Shown here: piece by piece, positions 34,901-45,740 of the stretch
Layout of the letters: the number at the start of each line of letters is the position of its first letter
How positions within the stretch are numbered: the stretch's first letter is position 1
NCBI RefSeq assembly: GCF_034190915.1
Contig: NW_026947547.1
Span: 949,001-1,013,000, forward strand
From: Cavia porcellus
Taxonomy: Eukaryota; Chordata; Mammalia; Rodentia; Caviidae
Direction of reading: 5' to 3'
Length of the DNA stretch: 64,000 nt
Notes under the pieces: model-generated
Database searches by the model: none
The model's input: the letters and a program-made list of their open reading frames with translations, nothing else
Told to the model about the DNA's origin: nothing
Made by a program: the position numbers and the translations under genes

Positions 34901-36059
34901 AGTGTTAGGGTTAGGGTCAGGGTTAGCGTTAGGGTTAGGGTTAGGTTTAGGGATACTATTAGGGGTAGGGTAAGGTTAAGTGTTAGAGGTACTGTTAGGG
35001 TTGGGTTTGGGTTATGGTTATGCTTAGGGTTAGGGTTAGGGTTAGGCTTTGGGTTAGAGTATGGGTCAGGGTTAGGGTTAGGGTTAATGTTGGGTTATAG
35101 TTAGAGTTTAGGTTTAGGTTTAGGGTTTAGGGTTGGTTTAGGGTTAGGCTTAGGGGTAGGGTTAGGTTTAGTTTTGGTTAGGGTTCTTTAGGGATAAGGT
35201 TAGGGTTTGGGTTAAGGTTAGGTTTAGATTAGGGTTCGGGTTAGTGTTATGGTTGGGATTAGAGTTAAGGTTGGTTTCGGTTAGGGTTAGGGTTAGGTTA
35301 ATGGTCATCATTAGGTTTATGTGTTAGGGTTAGGGTTAGTGTTTGGGTTAGGGTTAGGTATAGGGTTGGGTTCGGTTTCGGGTTAGTGTTAGGTTTAGGG
35401 TTGGGTTAGGTTTACTATTAGTGTTGGGTTAGGATTAGGGTTAGGGTTAGAGTTAGCGTTAAGGTTAGGTTTAGCGTTTTTGTTAGGGTTAGATTAGGGT
35501 TAGGCTTAGAGTTAGGGTTAGGGTTACGTTTAGTGTTGGGTTCGGTGTAGGCTTAGAGTTAGTGTAAGGTTTAGGGTTAGTTTAAGGTTAGAGTTAGAGT
35601 TGGGGTTAGTCTTGAATGGGTGTAAGGGTTAGGGTTAGGGTTAGGTTTAGGGCTAGGGTTAGGGTTTGAGGGTTAGGGTTAGTGTTGGAGGGTTAGGGTA
35701 AAATTTAGGGTTAGCGCTTGGGTTCGGTGTAGCGTTGGTTAAGGGTTAGGTTTAGGTTCGGTTTCGGTTTAGGGTTGGGGCTAGTGTTAGGATTAGTGTT
35801 GGGTTAGAGATAGGGTTAGGGTTAGGTTTACGGTTAGGATTAGGGCTAGGGGTTATGCTTATGGATAGGGTTAGGGTTAGTTTTGGTGTAGGATTAGGGT
35901 TAGCCTTGGGGTTAGTGTTAGGGTGAGGGTGAGGGTTAGGTTAGGGTTAGGATTGGTTTAGAGTTAGGGTGAGGATTATGGTTAGGGTTAGGGTGAGGAT
36001 CAGGGTCAGAATCAGGGTTAGGGCTAGTGTTAGAGTTAGGGTTAGGTTTAGGGTTAGGG
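34901..36059 (+). repeat. A' unit, copy in the B/D region
   Basis: Begins with a short lead found only here and at 55,500 (gggatactattagg, then gtgttagaggtactg). It then follows an A path: tcatcatta near 35,308, ggttcggtttc, ggattaggt variants, and aatgggtgtaagg near 35,617. It ends with agccttggggtt and gaggatcaggg and passes into module B at 36,060. Confidence 0.75.
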
Positions 36060-36955
36060 TTGTGTTAGTGTTAGGGATAGGGTTAGTGTTAGGGTTGGGT
36101 TAGGGTCAGGGTTAGGGTTAGGGTTAGGCTTAGGGTTAGTGTTATTGGGTTAGGTTTGGTTTAGGGTTAGTATTAGGGTTCGGGTTGGGTTAGTGTTAGC
36201 TTTAGGGCTAGGGTTAGTGTTATGTTTGGGTTAGGTTTTGGGTTAGGTTAGGGTTAGGGTTAGTGTTAAGGTTAGGGGTAGGTTTAGAGTTAGTGTTAGG
36301 GTTAGGGTTTCATTAGTGTTAGTGTTATGGTTCGGGTTATGGTTAAGGTTGCGGTTGGGGTTAGGGTTGTGGTTGTGGTTGGCGATAAGTTTAGGGCAAG
36401 CTTTAGGGATAGGGTTAGGGTTAGGGTTCGGTTTATATTTGGTTAGGGTTGGTTAGGGTAAGTGTTAGGCTTAGGTTTATGGGTAGGGTAGGGTTAGTGT
36501 TGGGGTTAGGGTTAGTGTTGGGTTAGGGTTAGTGTTAGCATTACAGTTAGGGTTAGGGTTAGGTTTAGATTTATGTGTAGGGTTAGGGTTGGGTTTCAGG
36601 TTAAGGTTAGGGTTAGGTTTTTGGTTAGGTTTAAGTTTAGGGTTAATTTAGGGTTGGTTTCGGTTGGTTAGGGTTAGGGTTAGGCTGAGGCTTAGGCTTA
36701 GGTTTAGGGTTACGGTTAGATTTAGGGTTAGGTTTAGTCTCAGGGTTGTGTTACGGTTAGGGTTAGGGTTAGGGTTAGGTTTAGGCCTATGGTAGGGTAA
36801 GGGTAGCGTTAGGGTTAGAGTATTCTTATCGTTAGGGTTATGGTTATGGTTAGGGTTAGGGTTCTTGTTGTGTTAGGTTTAGGGTTAGGATTAGGGTTGT
36901 GTTAGGGTTGCTGTTGGGGTTGTGGTTCAGGTTGGGGTTGGGGTTGGGTTTGGTT
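36060..36955 (+). repeat. Module B, copy 2
   Basis: Full B order, with ggtttcattagtg near 36,308, gttgtggttgtgg near 36,370, taggcctatgg at about 36,782, and tcttatcgttaggg near 36,826. It continues into ttgtggttcagg, a segment also found in A units after tcttatcatta. A and B therefore share this block by descent or exchange. Confidence 0.83.
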
Positions 36956-39045
36956 TTAAGGTTAGGGCTAGGTTAAGGGTTAGGTTTTAGGTTAGAGTTA
37001 GGTTTAGGGTTAGTGTTAGTGTTTGAGTTAGGAATAGCTTTAGGGTTAGTGTTAGGTTTAGTTTTGGGGTAAGGTTGGTTTAGCATTAGGGTTAGGTTTA
37101 AGTTTAGGGTTAGGGTTAGGGTTAGGTTAAGGTTATGGTTTGGGTTAGAATTAGGGTTATGTTTAGGGTTGGGTTAGGGTTGTTTAGGGTTAGGGTTAGG
37201 ATTTTCTTAGGGTTAGGGTTAAGGTTAGGGTTGTTTTAGGTTGGTTTCGGTTAGGGTTAGGGTTAGGGTTCGTGTTGGGGGAGGTTTAGGGTTAGTGTTA
37301 AGGTTACGCTTAGAGTTAGTGTAAGGGATAGTGTTAGGGGTATGGTTGTGTTAGTCTTAGGGTTATGGTTAGGGTTAGGGTTAGGTTTAGTTTTGGGTTA
37401 GTTTTAGGGTTAGGGTCAGGGTTAGGTTTCAGGATAGGGTTTAGTGCTAGAATTCGGGTTAAGTTTAAGTTGAGGGTATGTGTTATTTTAACGTTAGGGT
37501 TAGGGTTAGGTTTAGGTTTAGGTTTGGGTTGGTTTAGGTTTACGGTTAGGGTTAGTGTTATAGTGTTAGGTTCAGTGTTAGGGTTAGGGTTAGTGTTAGC
37601 TTGAGGTTTAGGTTTAGGATTAGGATTATGGTTAGGGTTAGGGTTACGTTTAGTGTTGTATTAGGTGTACGGTTAGGCTTAGGGTTATGTTTAGGGTAAA
37701 GGTTTGGTCAAGATTAGAGTTAGGGTTAGGGTTAATTTGAGGTTTGGGTTGGGTAAGGTTTACGGTTAGAGTTAGTGTTATGGTTTCTGTTAGCGTCAGG
37801 GTTAGGGTTAGCGTTTGGTTTAGTGTTAGGTTTAGGGTTAGGTTTAGGGTTAGGGTTAGGTTTAAGGTTAGGGTTAGGGTTACGTTTAGTGTTCGGTTAG
37901 GTTTAGGGTTAGGTTTAGTGTTAGGGTTACAGTTAAGGTTAGGGTTAGGGTTACGTTTAGTGTTGGGTTAAGTGTAGGTTTAGGGATAGTGTTACCTTTC
38001 GGGTTAGGGTTAGTTTAGGGTAGGGGTCAGAGTTGGCTTTGGGGTTAGGGTGTGGGTAAGGGTTACGGTTAGGGTTAGGGTTATGGTGAGGGTTAGGGTA
38101 AATGTTGGGTTAAGGTTAGGGTTAGGGTTAGGGTTAGGTTTAAGGTTAGGTTTTGGGGTAGGTTTAGAGTTGGGTTAGGGTTAGGGTTACGGTTGTTAGG
38201 TTTAGTGTTAGGGTTATAGTTGGGTTAGGGTTGGTTTTTTGCTTGGGTTCATTTTGGATTTGAGGTTATGGCTAGGTTAAGGGTTATGGTTAGGTTTAGG
38301 TTTACAGTTAGGTTTAGAGTTAGGTTTAGGGTTAGGTTTAGGTTTAGTGTTAGGGTTACGGTTAGGATTAGGGATAGTGTTTGTGTTAGGGTTAGCTTAT
38401 GGTTAGGGTTAGGTTTAGTTTTCGGTTACGTTCAGGTTTAGTGTTAAGGTTGGGTTAGGATTAGGTTTAGGGCTAGGTTTAAGGTTAGGGTTAGAGTTAG
38501 GGTTTGGGTTACATTAGGGTTATGATTTGGGTTAGAATTAGGGTTAGGTTTAGGGTTGGGTTAGGGTTAAGCTTAGGGTTAGGGTTAGGGTTAGCGTTGG
38601 TTTGCGTTAGTTTTAGGGTTAGGGTTAGTGTTGGGTAGGTTTAGGGTTAGTGTTAGGGTTATGCTAAACGTTAGGTTTATGGATAGTGTGAGGGCTAGAG
38701 TTGTGTTAGTGTTAGGATTAGCTTAGGGTTAGGTTTAGGTTTAGGGTTGGGTTGGGTTAGGTATACGGTTAGGGTTAGTGTTATGGTGAATGTTAGGGTC
38801 AGGGTTAGGGTTAGGGTTAGGGTTATTGTTAGGTTTAGGGTCAGGGTTAGGGTTAGGGTCAGGGTTTAGATCTTGAGTTAGGGTTAGTGTTAATTGTAGG
38901 GTAAATGTTGGGTTAAGGTTATGGTTATGGTTAGGGTTAGGGTTAGGGTTGGCTTAGGGTTGTGTTGTGTTACGTATACGGTTAGGGTTAGTGTTATGGT
39001 GAATGTTAGGGTCAGGGTTAGGGTTAGGGTTAGGGTTACGGTTTG
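36956..39045 (+). repeat. Module D, copy 1 (complete)
   Basis: Order: aggttagggctaggttaagg; tagctttaggg; gttttaggttggtttcgg; cgtgttgggggagg; ctagaattcggg near 37,447; ttttaacgttagg near 37,490; a gttcggttagg/ttacgtttagtg series at 37,640-37,970; ggtttggatt relatives; atgctaaacgttagg near 38,662; tttagatcttgag (AGATCT at 38,868). It ends with an internal direct repeat of about 0.21 kb marked by gtatacgg at 38,761 and 38,974. Open frames at 37,365-37,604, 37,744-37,971 and 38,890-39,105 (-) are hexamer translations. Confidence 0.8.
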
Positions 39046-40560
39046 GCTTAGTGTTAGGGTTAGGGTTGGATTAGGGTAAGTGTTAGGGTTAGGGTTAGTG
39101 TTCAAGTTAGGGTTAGGATTAGGGGTTTGGGTTAGGGTTAGGGTCAGGTTTAGAGTTAGGGTTAGGGTTGGATTAGGGTTAGGGTTAGGGTCATGGTTAG
39201 CGTTAGGCTTAGAGCTAGGTTTAGGATTAGAGATAAGATTAGGTTTAGTGTTAGTGTTAGGTTTAGGGTTGGGTTAGGTTAGGGATAGGTTTATGGTCAT
39301 CATTAGGTTAGGGTTAGGGTTAGGGTTAGGTTTATGGTCATCATTAGGTTAGGGTTAGGGTTAGGGTTAGAGTTAGGCTTAGGGTTAGGGTTAGCTTTAG
39401 TGATGGTTAGGGTTGGTTAGGGGGAGGCTTAAGGTTAGTGTTACGGTTAATTTTAGGTTTAGGTTAGGGTTATGGTTAGGGTTAGATTGAGGTTTAGGTT
39501 TAGGTTTAGGTTTAGTGTTAGAGTTTGGGTTAGGGCAGGAATAGAGTTAAGGTTGGGTTGGGTTAGGGATAGGGTTAAGTTTGTGGTTAGCATTAGGTTT
39601 AGGTGTTAGGGTTAGTGTTAGGGTTTGGGTTAGTGTCAGGTATAGGGTTGGGTTAGGTTTAGGGTTAGGGTTAGGCTTAGCATAAGGGTTAGGTTTAGGT
39701 TTAGGGTTAGAGTTAGTGTGAGGGTTTAGGTTGGGGTTAGGTTTAGGGTTAGTTTTTGGGTTAGGGTTAGGATTAGGTGTTAGGTTTAGAGTTAGGGTTA
39801 GGTTTGGGTTAGGTTTAGGCTTAGGGTTAGGGTTAGGTTTTGTGTTAGTTAGGGTTCGTTAGGGATAGGGTTAAGGTTAGGGTTACAGTTAGGTTTAGAT
39901 TAGGGTTCAGATTAGGCTTAGGGTTAGGGTTATTGTTGGGATTAGAGTTAAGGCTGGTTTGGGGTAGGGTTAGGGTTAGGTTTATGGTCATCATTAGGTT
40001 TAGGTGTTAGGGTTAGGGTTAGTGTTTGGGTTAGGGTTATGTATAGGGTTTGGTTCCGTTTCAGGTTAGGGTTAGGTTTAGGGTTGGGTTAGGTTTAGAA
40101 TTAAGGTTGGGTTAGGGTTAGGGTTAGGGTTCGATTTAGGGTTAGGATTAGGGGTTAGGGTTAGGGTTAGGGTTAGGGTTAGGGTTGGGTTAGGGTTAGG
40201 GTCAGGGTTAGGGTTCGGTTGAGGGTTAGGTTTAGGTTTAGTTTTAGGGTTAGAGTTTGGGTTAGGGTAGGAATTGAGTTAAGGTTGGGTTGGGTTAGGG
40301 ATAGGGTTAAGTTTATGCTTAGCATTAGGTTTAGGTGTTAGGGTTAGTGTTAGGGTTTGGATTAGTGTTAGGTATAGGGTTGGGTTAGGTTTAGGGTTAG
40401 GGTTAGGCTTAGCATAAGGTTTAGGTTTAGGTTTAGGGTTAGAGTTAGGGTGAGGGTTTAGGGTTGGGTTTAGGGTTAGGGTTAGTGTTAGGGTTAGGGT
40501 TAGGTGTTAGGTTTAGAGTTAGGGTTAGGTTGGGTTAGGGTTAGGGTTAGCATTAGGGTT
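39046..40560 (+). repeat. Rearranged A material left of the inversion
   Basis: Starts with an A segment carrying ggcttagagctagg near 39,208 and continues to gcaggaatagag (39,535), tcatcatta (39,984) and gaattaagg (40,100). Near 40,130 it jumps back to an earlier part of the unit (attaggggttaggg, then tcaggg) and replays the aggaattgag block at 40,267. The result is a partial direct repeat of about 730 bp. The 1.5 kb is therefore two overlapping, incomplete A passes. Confidence 0.75.
39290..39375 (+). repeat. 41 bp direct tandem duplication
   Basis: The segment ggtttatggtcatcattagg followed by a run of ttaggg hexamers is present twice, with tcatcatta at 39,297 and 39,338. Other units carry it once per pass. 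Confidence 0.85.
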
Positions 40561-40565
40561 AACTT

Positions 40566-42333
40566 GAAACCGAACCCAACCCTATACCTAACCCTAACCC
40601 AAACACTAACCCTAACCCTAACACCTAACCCTACTGATGACCGTAAACCTAATCCTAACCCTAACCCATACAAACCTTAACTTTAATCCCAACCATAACC
40701 CTAACCCTAAGCCTAACCTGAACCCTAATCTAAACCTAACTGTAACCCTAACCCTATCCCTAACGAACCTTAACCAACACTAAACCTAACCCTAACACTA
40801 AGCCTAACTCTAACCCAACCCTAACCCTAACTCTAACCCTAAACCTAAACCTAACCCTTATGTTAAGCCTAACCCTAACCCTAAACCTAACCCAACCCTA
40901 CACCTTACCCAAACCCAAACCCTAACACTAACCCTAACACCTAAACCTAATGCTAACCATAAAAACCCTATCCCTAACCCAACCCAACCTTAACTCTATT
41001 CCTGCCCTAACAAAAACTCTAACCCTAAACCTAAACCTAAACCAAAACCTCAACCTAACACTAACCCTAACCTAAACCTAAATGTAACCGTAACCCTATC
41101 CTTAAGCCTCCCCCTAACCAATGCTAATCATCACTAAACCTAACCCTAAGCCTAAGGCTAACCCTAACCCAACACTAACCCTAACCCTAACCCTAACCCC
41201 TAACCCAACCCTAACCCTAACCCTAACCCCTAATCCTAACCCTAACTCGAACCCTAACCCTAACCCTAACACTTACCCTAACCCTAAGTCTAACCCGAAC
41301 CCTAATCTAAACGTAACCGTAACCCTAACCCTAACCCTATCCCTAACGAACCCTAACCAAAACTAAACCTAACCCTAACGCTAAGCCTAACCCTAACCCA
41401 ACCCTAAACACTAGCCCTAAACCCAAACTCTAACCATAACCCAACCCTAACCCTAACCCTAACCCTTGCACTAAGCCTAACCATAACCCTAACCCTAACC
41501 AAACCGTAACACTAACCCTATCCCTAATACTAACAATACCCTAACCCTAAACCTAACCCTAAGCCAAACGTAACCCTAACCCTAACCTTAACCATAACCC
41601 AATAATATTAATCCTAGCCCGAACCCTAACCCTAACCCTAACACTAAACCTAACCCTAACACAACCCTAACCCTAAACCTAAACCTAACGCTAACTCTAA
41701 CGCTAGCCCTAACCCTGAACTTGACCCTGCTTCTCACACTAACCCTAACCCTAATTCTCACCCTAACTCTAACCCAATCCTAACACTAACCTAACCCTCA
41801 CCCTCACCCTAACACTAATTCCAAGGCTAACCCTAACCCTAAGTCTAACCCAACACTAATCCTAACCCTAACCCTAGCCCTAACCCTAAACCTAAACCTA
41901 ACCTAACCCTAACCCTAAACCGAACGCTACAACTAACCTGAGCCCTAACCCTAAATTTTACCCTAAACCTCCAACACTAACCCTAACCCTCAAACCCTAA
42001 TCCTAAACCTAACCCTAGCCCTAACCCTAACGCTAAACCTTACCGCCACCCAAAGCCTAACCCCAACTCTAACCCTAACCTTAAACTAACCCTAACCATA
42101 ACAGTAACACTAACTATAAACTTACACCTAATCCAACACTAAACATAACCCTAACCCTAACTCTAAGCCTAACCCTAATCTAACCCTAACCCAAACGTTA
42201 ACCCTAACCTTAATGCTAACCCTAAACCTAACCCTAACCCAACCTTAATTCTAAACCTAACCCAACCCTAAACCGAACCCTAACCCCTACCGAACCCAAC
42301 CCTATACCTAACCCTAACCCAAACACTAACCCT
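40566..42333 (-). repeat. Inverted A unit (CCCTAA strand on +)
   Basis: For 1.77 kb the + strand switches to CCCTAA-type repeats. Read on the - strand it is a normal A unit in normal order: ggttcggtttc, gaattaagg, gttggattaggtg, gggtaaaattt, ggctcagg, agccttggaatt, gagaagcaggg, the AT-rich landmark (41,604-41,612 on +), tttagtgatgattagc, gggcagg, and back to ggtgttagggttaggg. Both ends lie in the same unit position: a 45 bp sequence is identical at 40,569-40,613 and 42,289-42,333, 1,720 bp apart. It therefore spans just over one repeat period. Its gggcagg and gttagtttaagg forms match neighbouring A units at 39-48 kb rather than the 1-14 kb lineage. The 81-codon frame at 41,121-41,366 is Pro-Asn/Leu-Thr hexamer translation. 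Confidence 0.92.
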
Positions 42334-42515
42334 TAGTGATGGTTAGGGTTGCTTAGGGTTAGGGTTAGCATTAGGCTTAGGGTTAGGGTAAGGCTTAGGT
42401 TTAGGGTTACGGTTTGGGTTAGTGTTAGGGTTAGTGTTGGTTTAGGGTAAGTGTTAAGGTTAGGGTTAGGGTTCGAGTTAGGGTTAGGATTAGGGTTAGG
42501 GTTATGGTTAGGGCT
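42334..42515 (+). repeat. A fragment right of the inversion
   Basis: Forward orientation resumes at ttagtgatggttaggg and runs through gcattaggcttaggg and gttcgagttaggg. It then gives way to module B. This is the part of an A unit that normally precedes ggcttagagctagg. Confidence 0.75.
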
Positions 42516-43340
42516 GGGGTCAGTGTTATTGGGTTATGGTTAGGGTTATGTTTAGGTTTATGTTTGGGTTTGGGTTAGGGTTAGGGTTAGGGTTAGTGTT
42601 ATTGGGTTATGGTTAGGGTTATAGTTCCGTTTATGGTTGGGTTTGGGTTAGGGTTAGGGTTAGGGTTAGGGTTAGGGTTAGGGTTAGGGTTATGTTTTGG
42701 GTTAGGGTTGGGTTCGGGTTAGTATTAGTGTTCGGGTTGGGTTAGTGTTAGGGTTAAGGCTAGGGTTAGGGTTATGTTTGGGTTAGGTTTTGGGTTAGGT
42801 TGTGGTTAGGGTTAGGGTTAATGTTAGGGATAGGGTTAGAGTTAGTGTTAGTGTTAGGGTTTCATTAGTGTTAGTGTTATCGTTCGGGTTATGGTTAGGG
42901 TTGGGGTTGGGATTAGGGCTGTGGTTGTGTTTGGCGATAGTTTTACGGCAAGGTTTAGGGATAGGGTTAGGGTTAGGGTATGGTTTAGATTTGGTTAGGG
43001 TTGGTTAGGGTAAGTGTTAGGCTTAGGTTTATGTGTAGGGTAGGGTTAGTGTTAGGGTTATGGTTAGAGTTGTGTTAGGGTTAGTGTTAGGGTTACAATT
43101 AGGGTTAGGGTTAGGGTTAGATTTACGTTTAGGGTTAGGGTTGGGTTTCAGGTTAGGGTTAGGGTTAGGCTTTTGGTTAGATTTAAGTTTAGGGTTAATT
43201 TAGTGTTGGTTTCGGTTGGTTAGGGTTAGGGTTAGGCTTAGGCTTAGGCTTTGGTTTAGAGTTAGGGTTACATTTAGAGTTAGGTTTAGTGTCAGGGTTG
43301 TGTTACGGTTAGGGTTAGGGTTAGGGTTAGGTTTAGATTA
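42516..43340 (+). repeat. Module B, copy 3
   Basis: The left end is locally doubled: gtgttattgggttatgg starts at 42,523 and again at 42,596 (73 bp apart). The order is then normal through ggtttcattagtg near 42,860, ggcgatagttt near 42,930, and gggtttcaggtt near 43,144. The right end is lost: it joins A-type sequence (tagattagggttcggg) near 43,340 without the taggcctatgg or tcttatcgtta marks. The open frame at 42,802-43,008 is a hexamer translation. Confidence 0.78.
42648..42689 (+). repeat. Perfect (TTAGGG)7 run in module B
   Basis: Seven clean hexamers. Other B copies have only two to four clean hexamers at this point, so this looks like a local expansion in one copy. It is a candidate G-quadruplex on +. 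Confidence 0.9.
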
Positions 43341-44796
43341 GGGTTCGGGTTAGACTTAGGGTTAGGGTAAGTGTTAGGGTTAGGGTTAGGGTTCGAGTTA
43401 GGGTTAGGATTAGGGGTTAGCGTTAGGGTTAGGGTTGGGTTAGGGTTATGTTAGAGTCAGGGATAGCGTTAGGCTTAGAGCTAGGGTTAGGATTAGAGAT
43501 AGGATTAGGTTTAGTGTTAGTGTTAGGGTTAGGGTTGGGTTAGGTTTTATTGTTTGGGTTATGGTTAGGGTTAGGCTTTGCGTTAGGTTCAGGGTTAGGG
43601 TTAGGGTTAGCGTTGGGTTAGGTTTAGGGTTAGGGATACGGTTAGTGTTAGGGTTAGCGTTAGGGGTTAGGGTTAGGGTTAGGGTTAGGGTTGGGTTTGG
43701 GTTAGCCTTAGGTTTAGGGTTAAGTTTAGTGATGGTTAGGGTTGGTTAGGGGGAGGCTTAACGTTAGGGTTACGGTTACATTTAGTTTATGTTAGGGTTA
43801 CGGTTAGGTTGAGGTATAGGTTTAGGTTTAGGTTTAGGGTTAGAGTTTGGGTTAGGGCAGAAATAGAGTTAAGGATGGGTTGGGTTAGGGATAGGGTTAA
43901 GTTTATGGTTAGCATTAGGTTTAGGTGTTAGGGTTAGTGTTAGGGTTTGGGTTAGGGTCAGGTATAGGGTTGGGTTAGGTTTAGGGTTAGGGTTAGGCTT
44001 AGCATAAGTGTTAGGTTTAGGTTTAGGTTTAGAGTTAGGGTGAGGGTTTAAGGTTGGGGTTAGGTTTAGGGTTAGTGTTAGGTTTAGGGTTAGGGTTAGG
44101 TGTTAGGTTTCGAGTTAGGGTTAGGGTTGGGTTAGGTTTAGGCTTAGGGTTAGGGTTAGGTTTAGTGTTGGTTAGGGTTCTTTAGGGATAGGGTTAGGGT
44201 TAGGGGTACAGTTAGGTTCAGATTAGGGTTCAGGTTAGACTTAGGGTTAGGTTTATAGTTGGGATTAGATTTAAGGTTGGTTCGGGTTAGGGTTAGGGTT
44301 AGGTTTATGGTCAATATTAGGTTTAGGTGTTAGGGTTAGGGTTAGTGTTTGGGTTAGCGTTAGGTATAGGGTTGGGTTCGGTTTTGGGTTAGGGTTATGT
44401 TTAGGGTTGGATTAGGTTTAGAATTAAGGTTGGGTTAGGGTTAGGATTAGGGTTAGCGTTAAGGTTAGGGTTAACTTTTGGGTTAGGCTTAGATTAGGGT
44501 TAGGCTTAGAGTTAGGGTTAGGGTTACGTTTAGTGTTTGGTTAGGTGTTGGCTTAGAGTTAGTGTTAGGGTTAGGGTTAGTTTTAGGTTAGGGTTAGAGT
44601 TGGTGTTAGGCTTGAGGGGGTGTAAGGGTTAAGGTTAGTGTTGGAGGGTTAGGGTAAAATGTAGGGTTAGGGCTCGGGTTAGGTGTGGCGTTGGTTTAGG
44701 GTTAGGGTTAGGTTAGGTTTATCTTTAGGGTTAGGGCAATGGTTAGGATTAGTGTTGGGTTAGAGTTATGGTTAGGGTTAGGTTTAGGGTTAGGGT
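43341..44796 (+). repeat. A unit (partial) between B copies 3 and 4
   Basis: Enters at tagattagggttcggg, then gttcgagttaggg, ggcttagagctagg near 43,467, gggcagaaatagag near 43,855, cataagtgtt near 44,003, a tcaatatta variant of tcatcatta near 44,309, ggttcggttttgg, and gaggggg. It ends with ggctcggg and gttgggttagag and passes into B at 44,796. The AT-rich landmark and the ttgtggttcagg block are absent. Confidence 0.75.
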
Positions 44797-45740
44797 TGTG
44801 TTAGTGTTAGGGATAGGGTTAGTGTTAGGGTTGGGTTAGGGTTAGGGTTAGGGTTAGTGTTATTGGGTGATGGTTAGGGTTATGGTTAGGTTTATGGTTG
44901 GGTTTGGGTTAGGGTTAGGGTTGTTTTGGGTTAGGGTTGGGTTAGGGTTAGTATTAGTGTTCGGGTTGGGTTAGTGTTAGTGTTAGTGCTAGGGTTAGGG
45001 TTATGTTTGGGTTAGGTTTTGGGTTAGGTTAGGGTTAGGGTTAGGGTTAAGTTTAGGGGTAGGGTTAGAGTTAGTATTATGTTTAGGGTTTCATTAGTGT
45101 TAGTGTTATGGTTCTGGTTATGGTTAGGGTTGGGGTTGGGGTTAGGGTTGTGGTTGTGTTTGGCGATAGGTTTACGGCAAGGTTTAGGGATCGGGTTAGG
45201 GTTAGGGTTTAGTTTAGATTCGGTTTGAGTTGGTTAGGGTAAGGGTTATTAGGTTTATGGGTAGGGTAGGGTTAGTGTTACGGTTAGGGTTAGGGTTGGG
45301 TTAGGGTTAGTGTTAGGATTACAGTTAGGGTGAGGTTTAGGGTTCGATTTACATTTAGGGTTAGGGTTGGGTTTCAGGTTAGGGTTAGGCTTAGGCTTTT
45401 GGTTAGGTTTAAGTTTAGGGTTAATTTAGGGTTGGTTTCGGTTGGTTAGGGTTAGGGTTAGGCTTAAGCTTAGGCTTAGGTTTAGGGTTAGGGTTAGATT
45501 TAGTGTTAGGTTTAGTGTCAGGGTTGTGTTGCGTTTAGAGTTAGGTTAGGGTTAGGTTTAGGCCTATTGTAGGGTAAGGGTAGCGTTAGGGTTAGAGTAC
45601 TCTTATCGTTAGGGTTATGGTTATGGTTAGGGTTAGGGTTCATGTTGTGTTAGGTTTAGGGTTAGGATTAAGGTTGGGTTAGGGTTGCTGTTGGGGGTGT
45701 GGTTCAGGTTGGGGTTTGGGTTGGGTTTGGGTTTAAGGTT
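44797..45740 (+). repeat. Module B, copy 4
   Basis: Complete B, with ggtttcattagtg near 45,090, gttgtgtttggcgatagg near 45,151, taggcctattg near 45,561 (one change from the usual taggcctatgg), and tcttatcgttaggg near 45,601. It ends with ggtgtggttcagg, which continues into A-type sequence. Confidence 0.82.

Noticed and set aside
40561..40613. Perfect hairpin or palindrome at the left edge of the inverted unit
   Set aside because: The flanking forward sequence is not the reverse complement of the first inverted bases. The edge joins different positions of the A unit.
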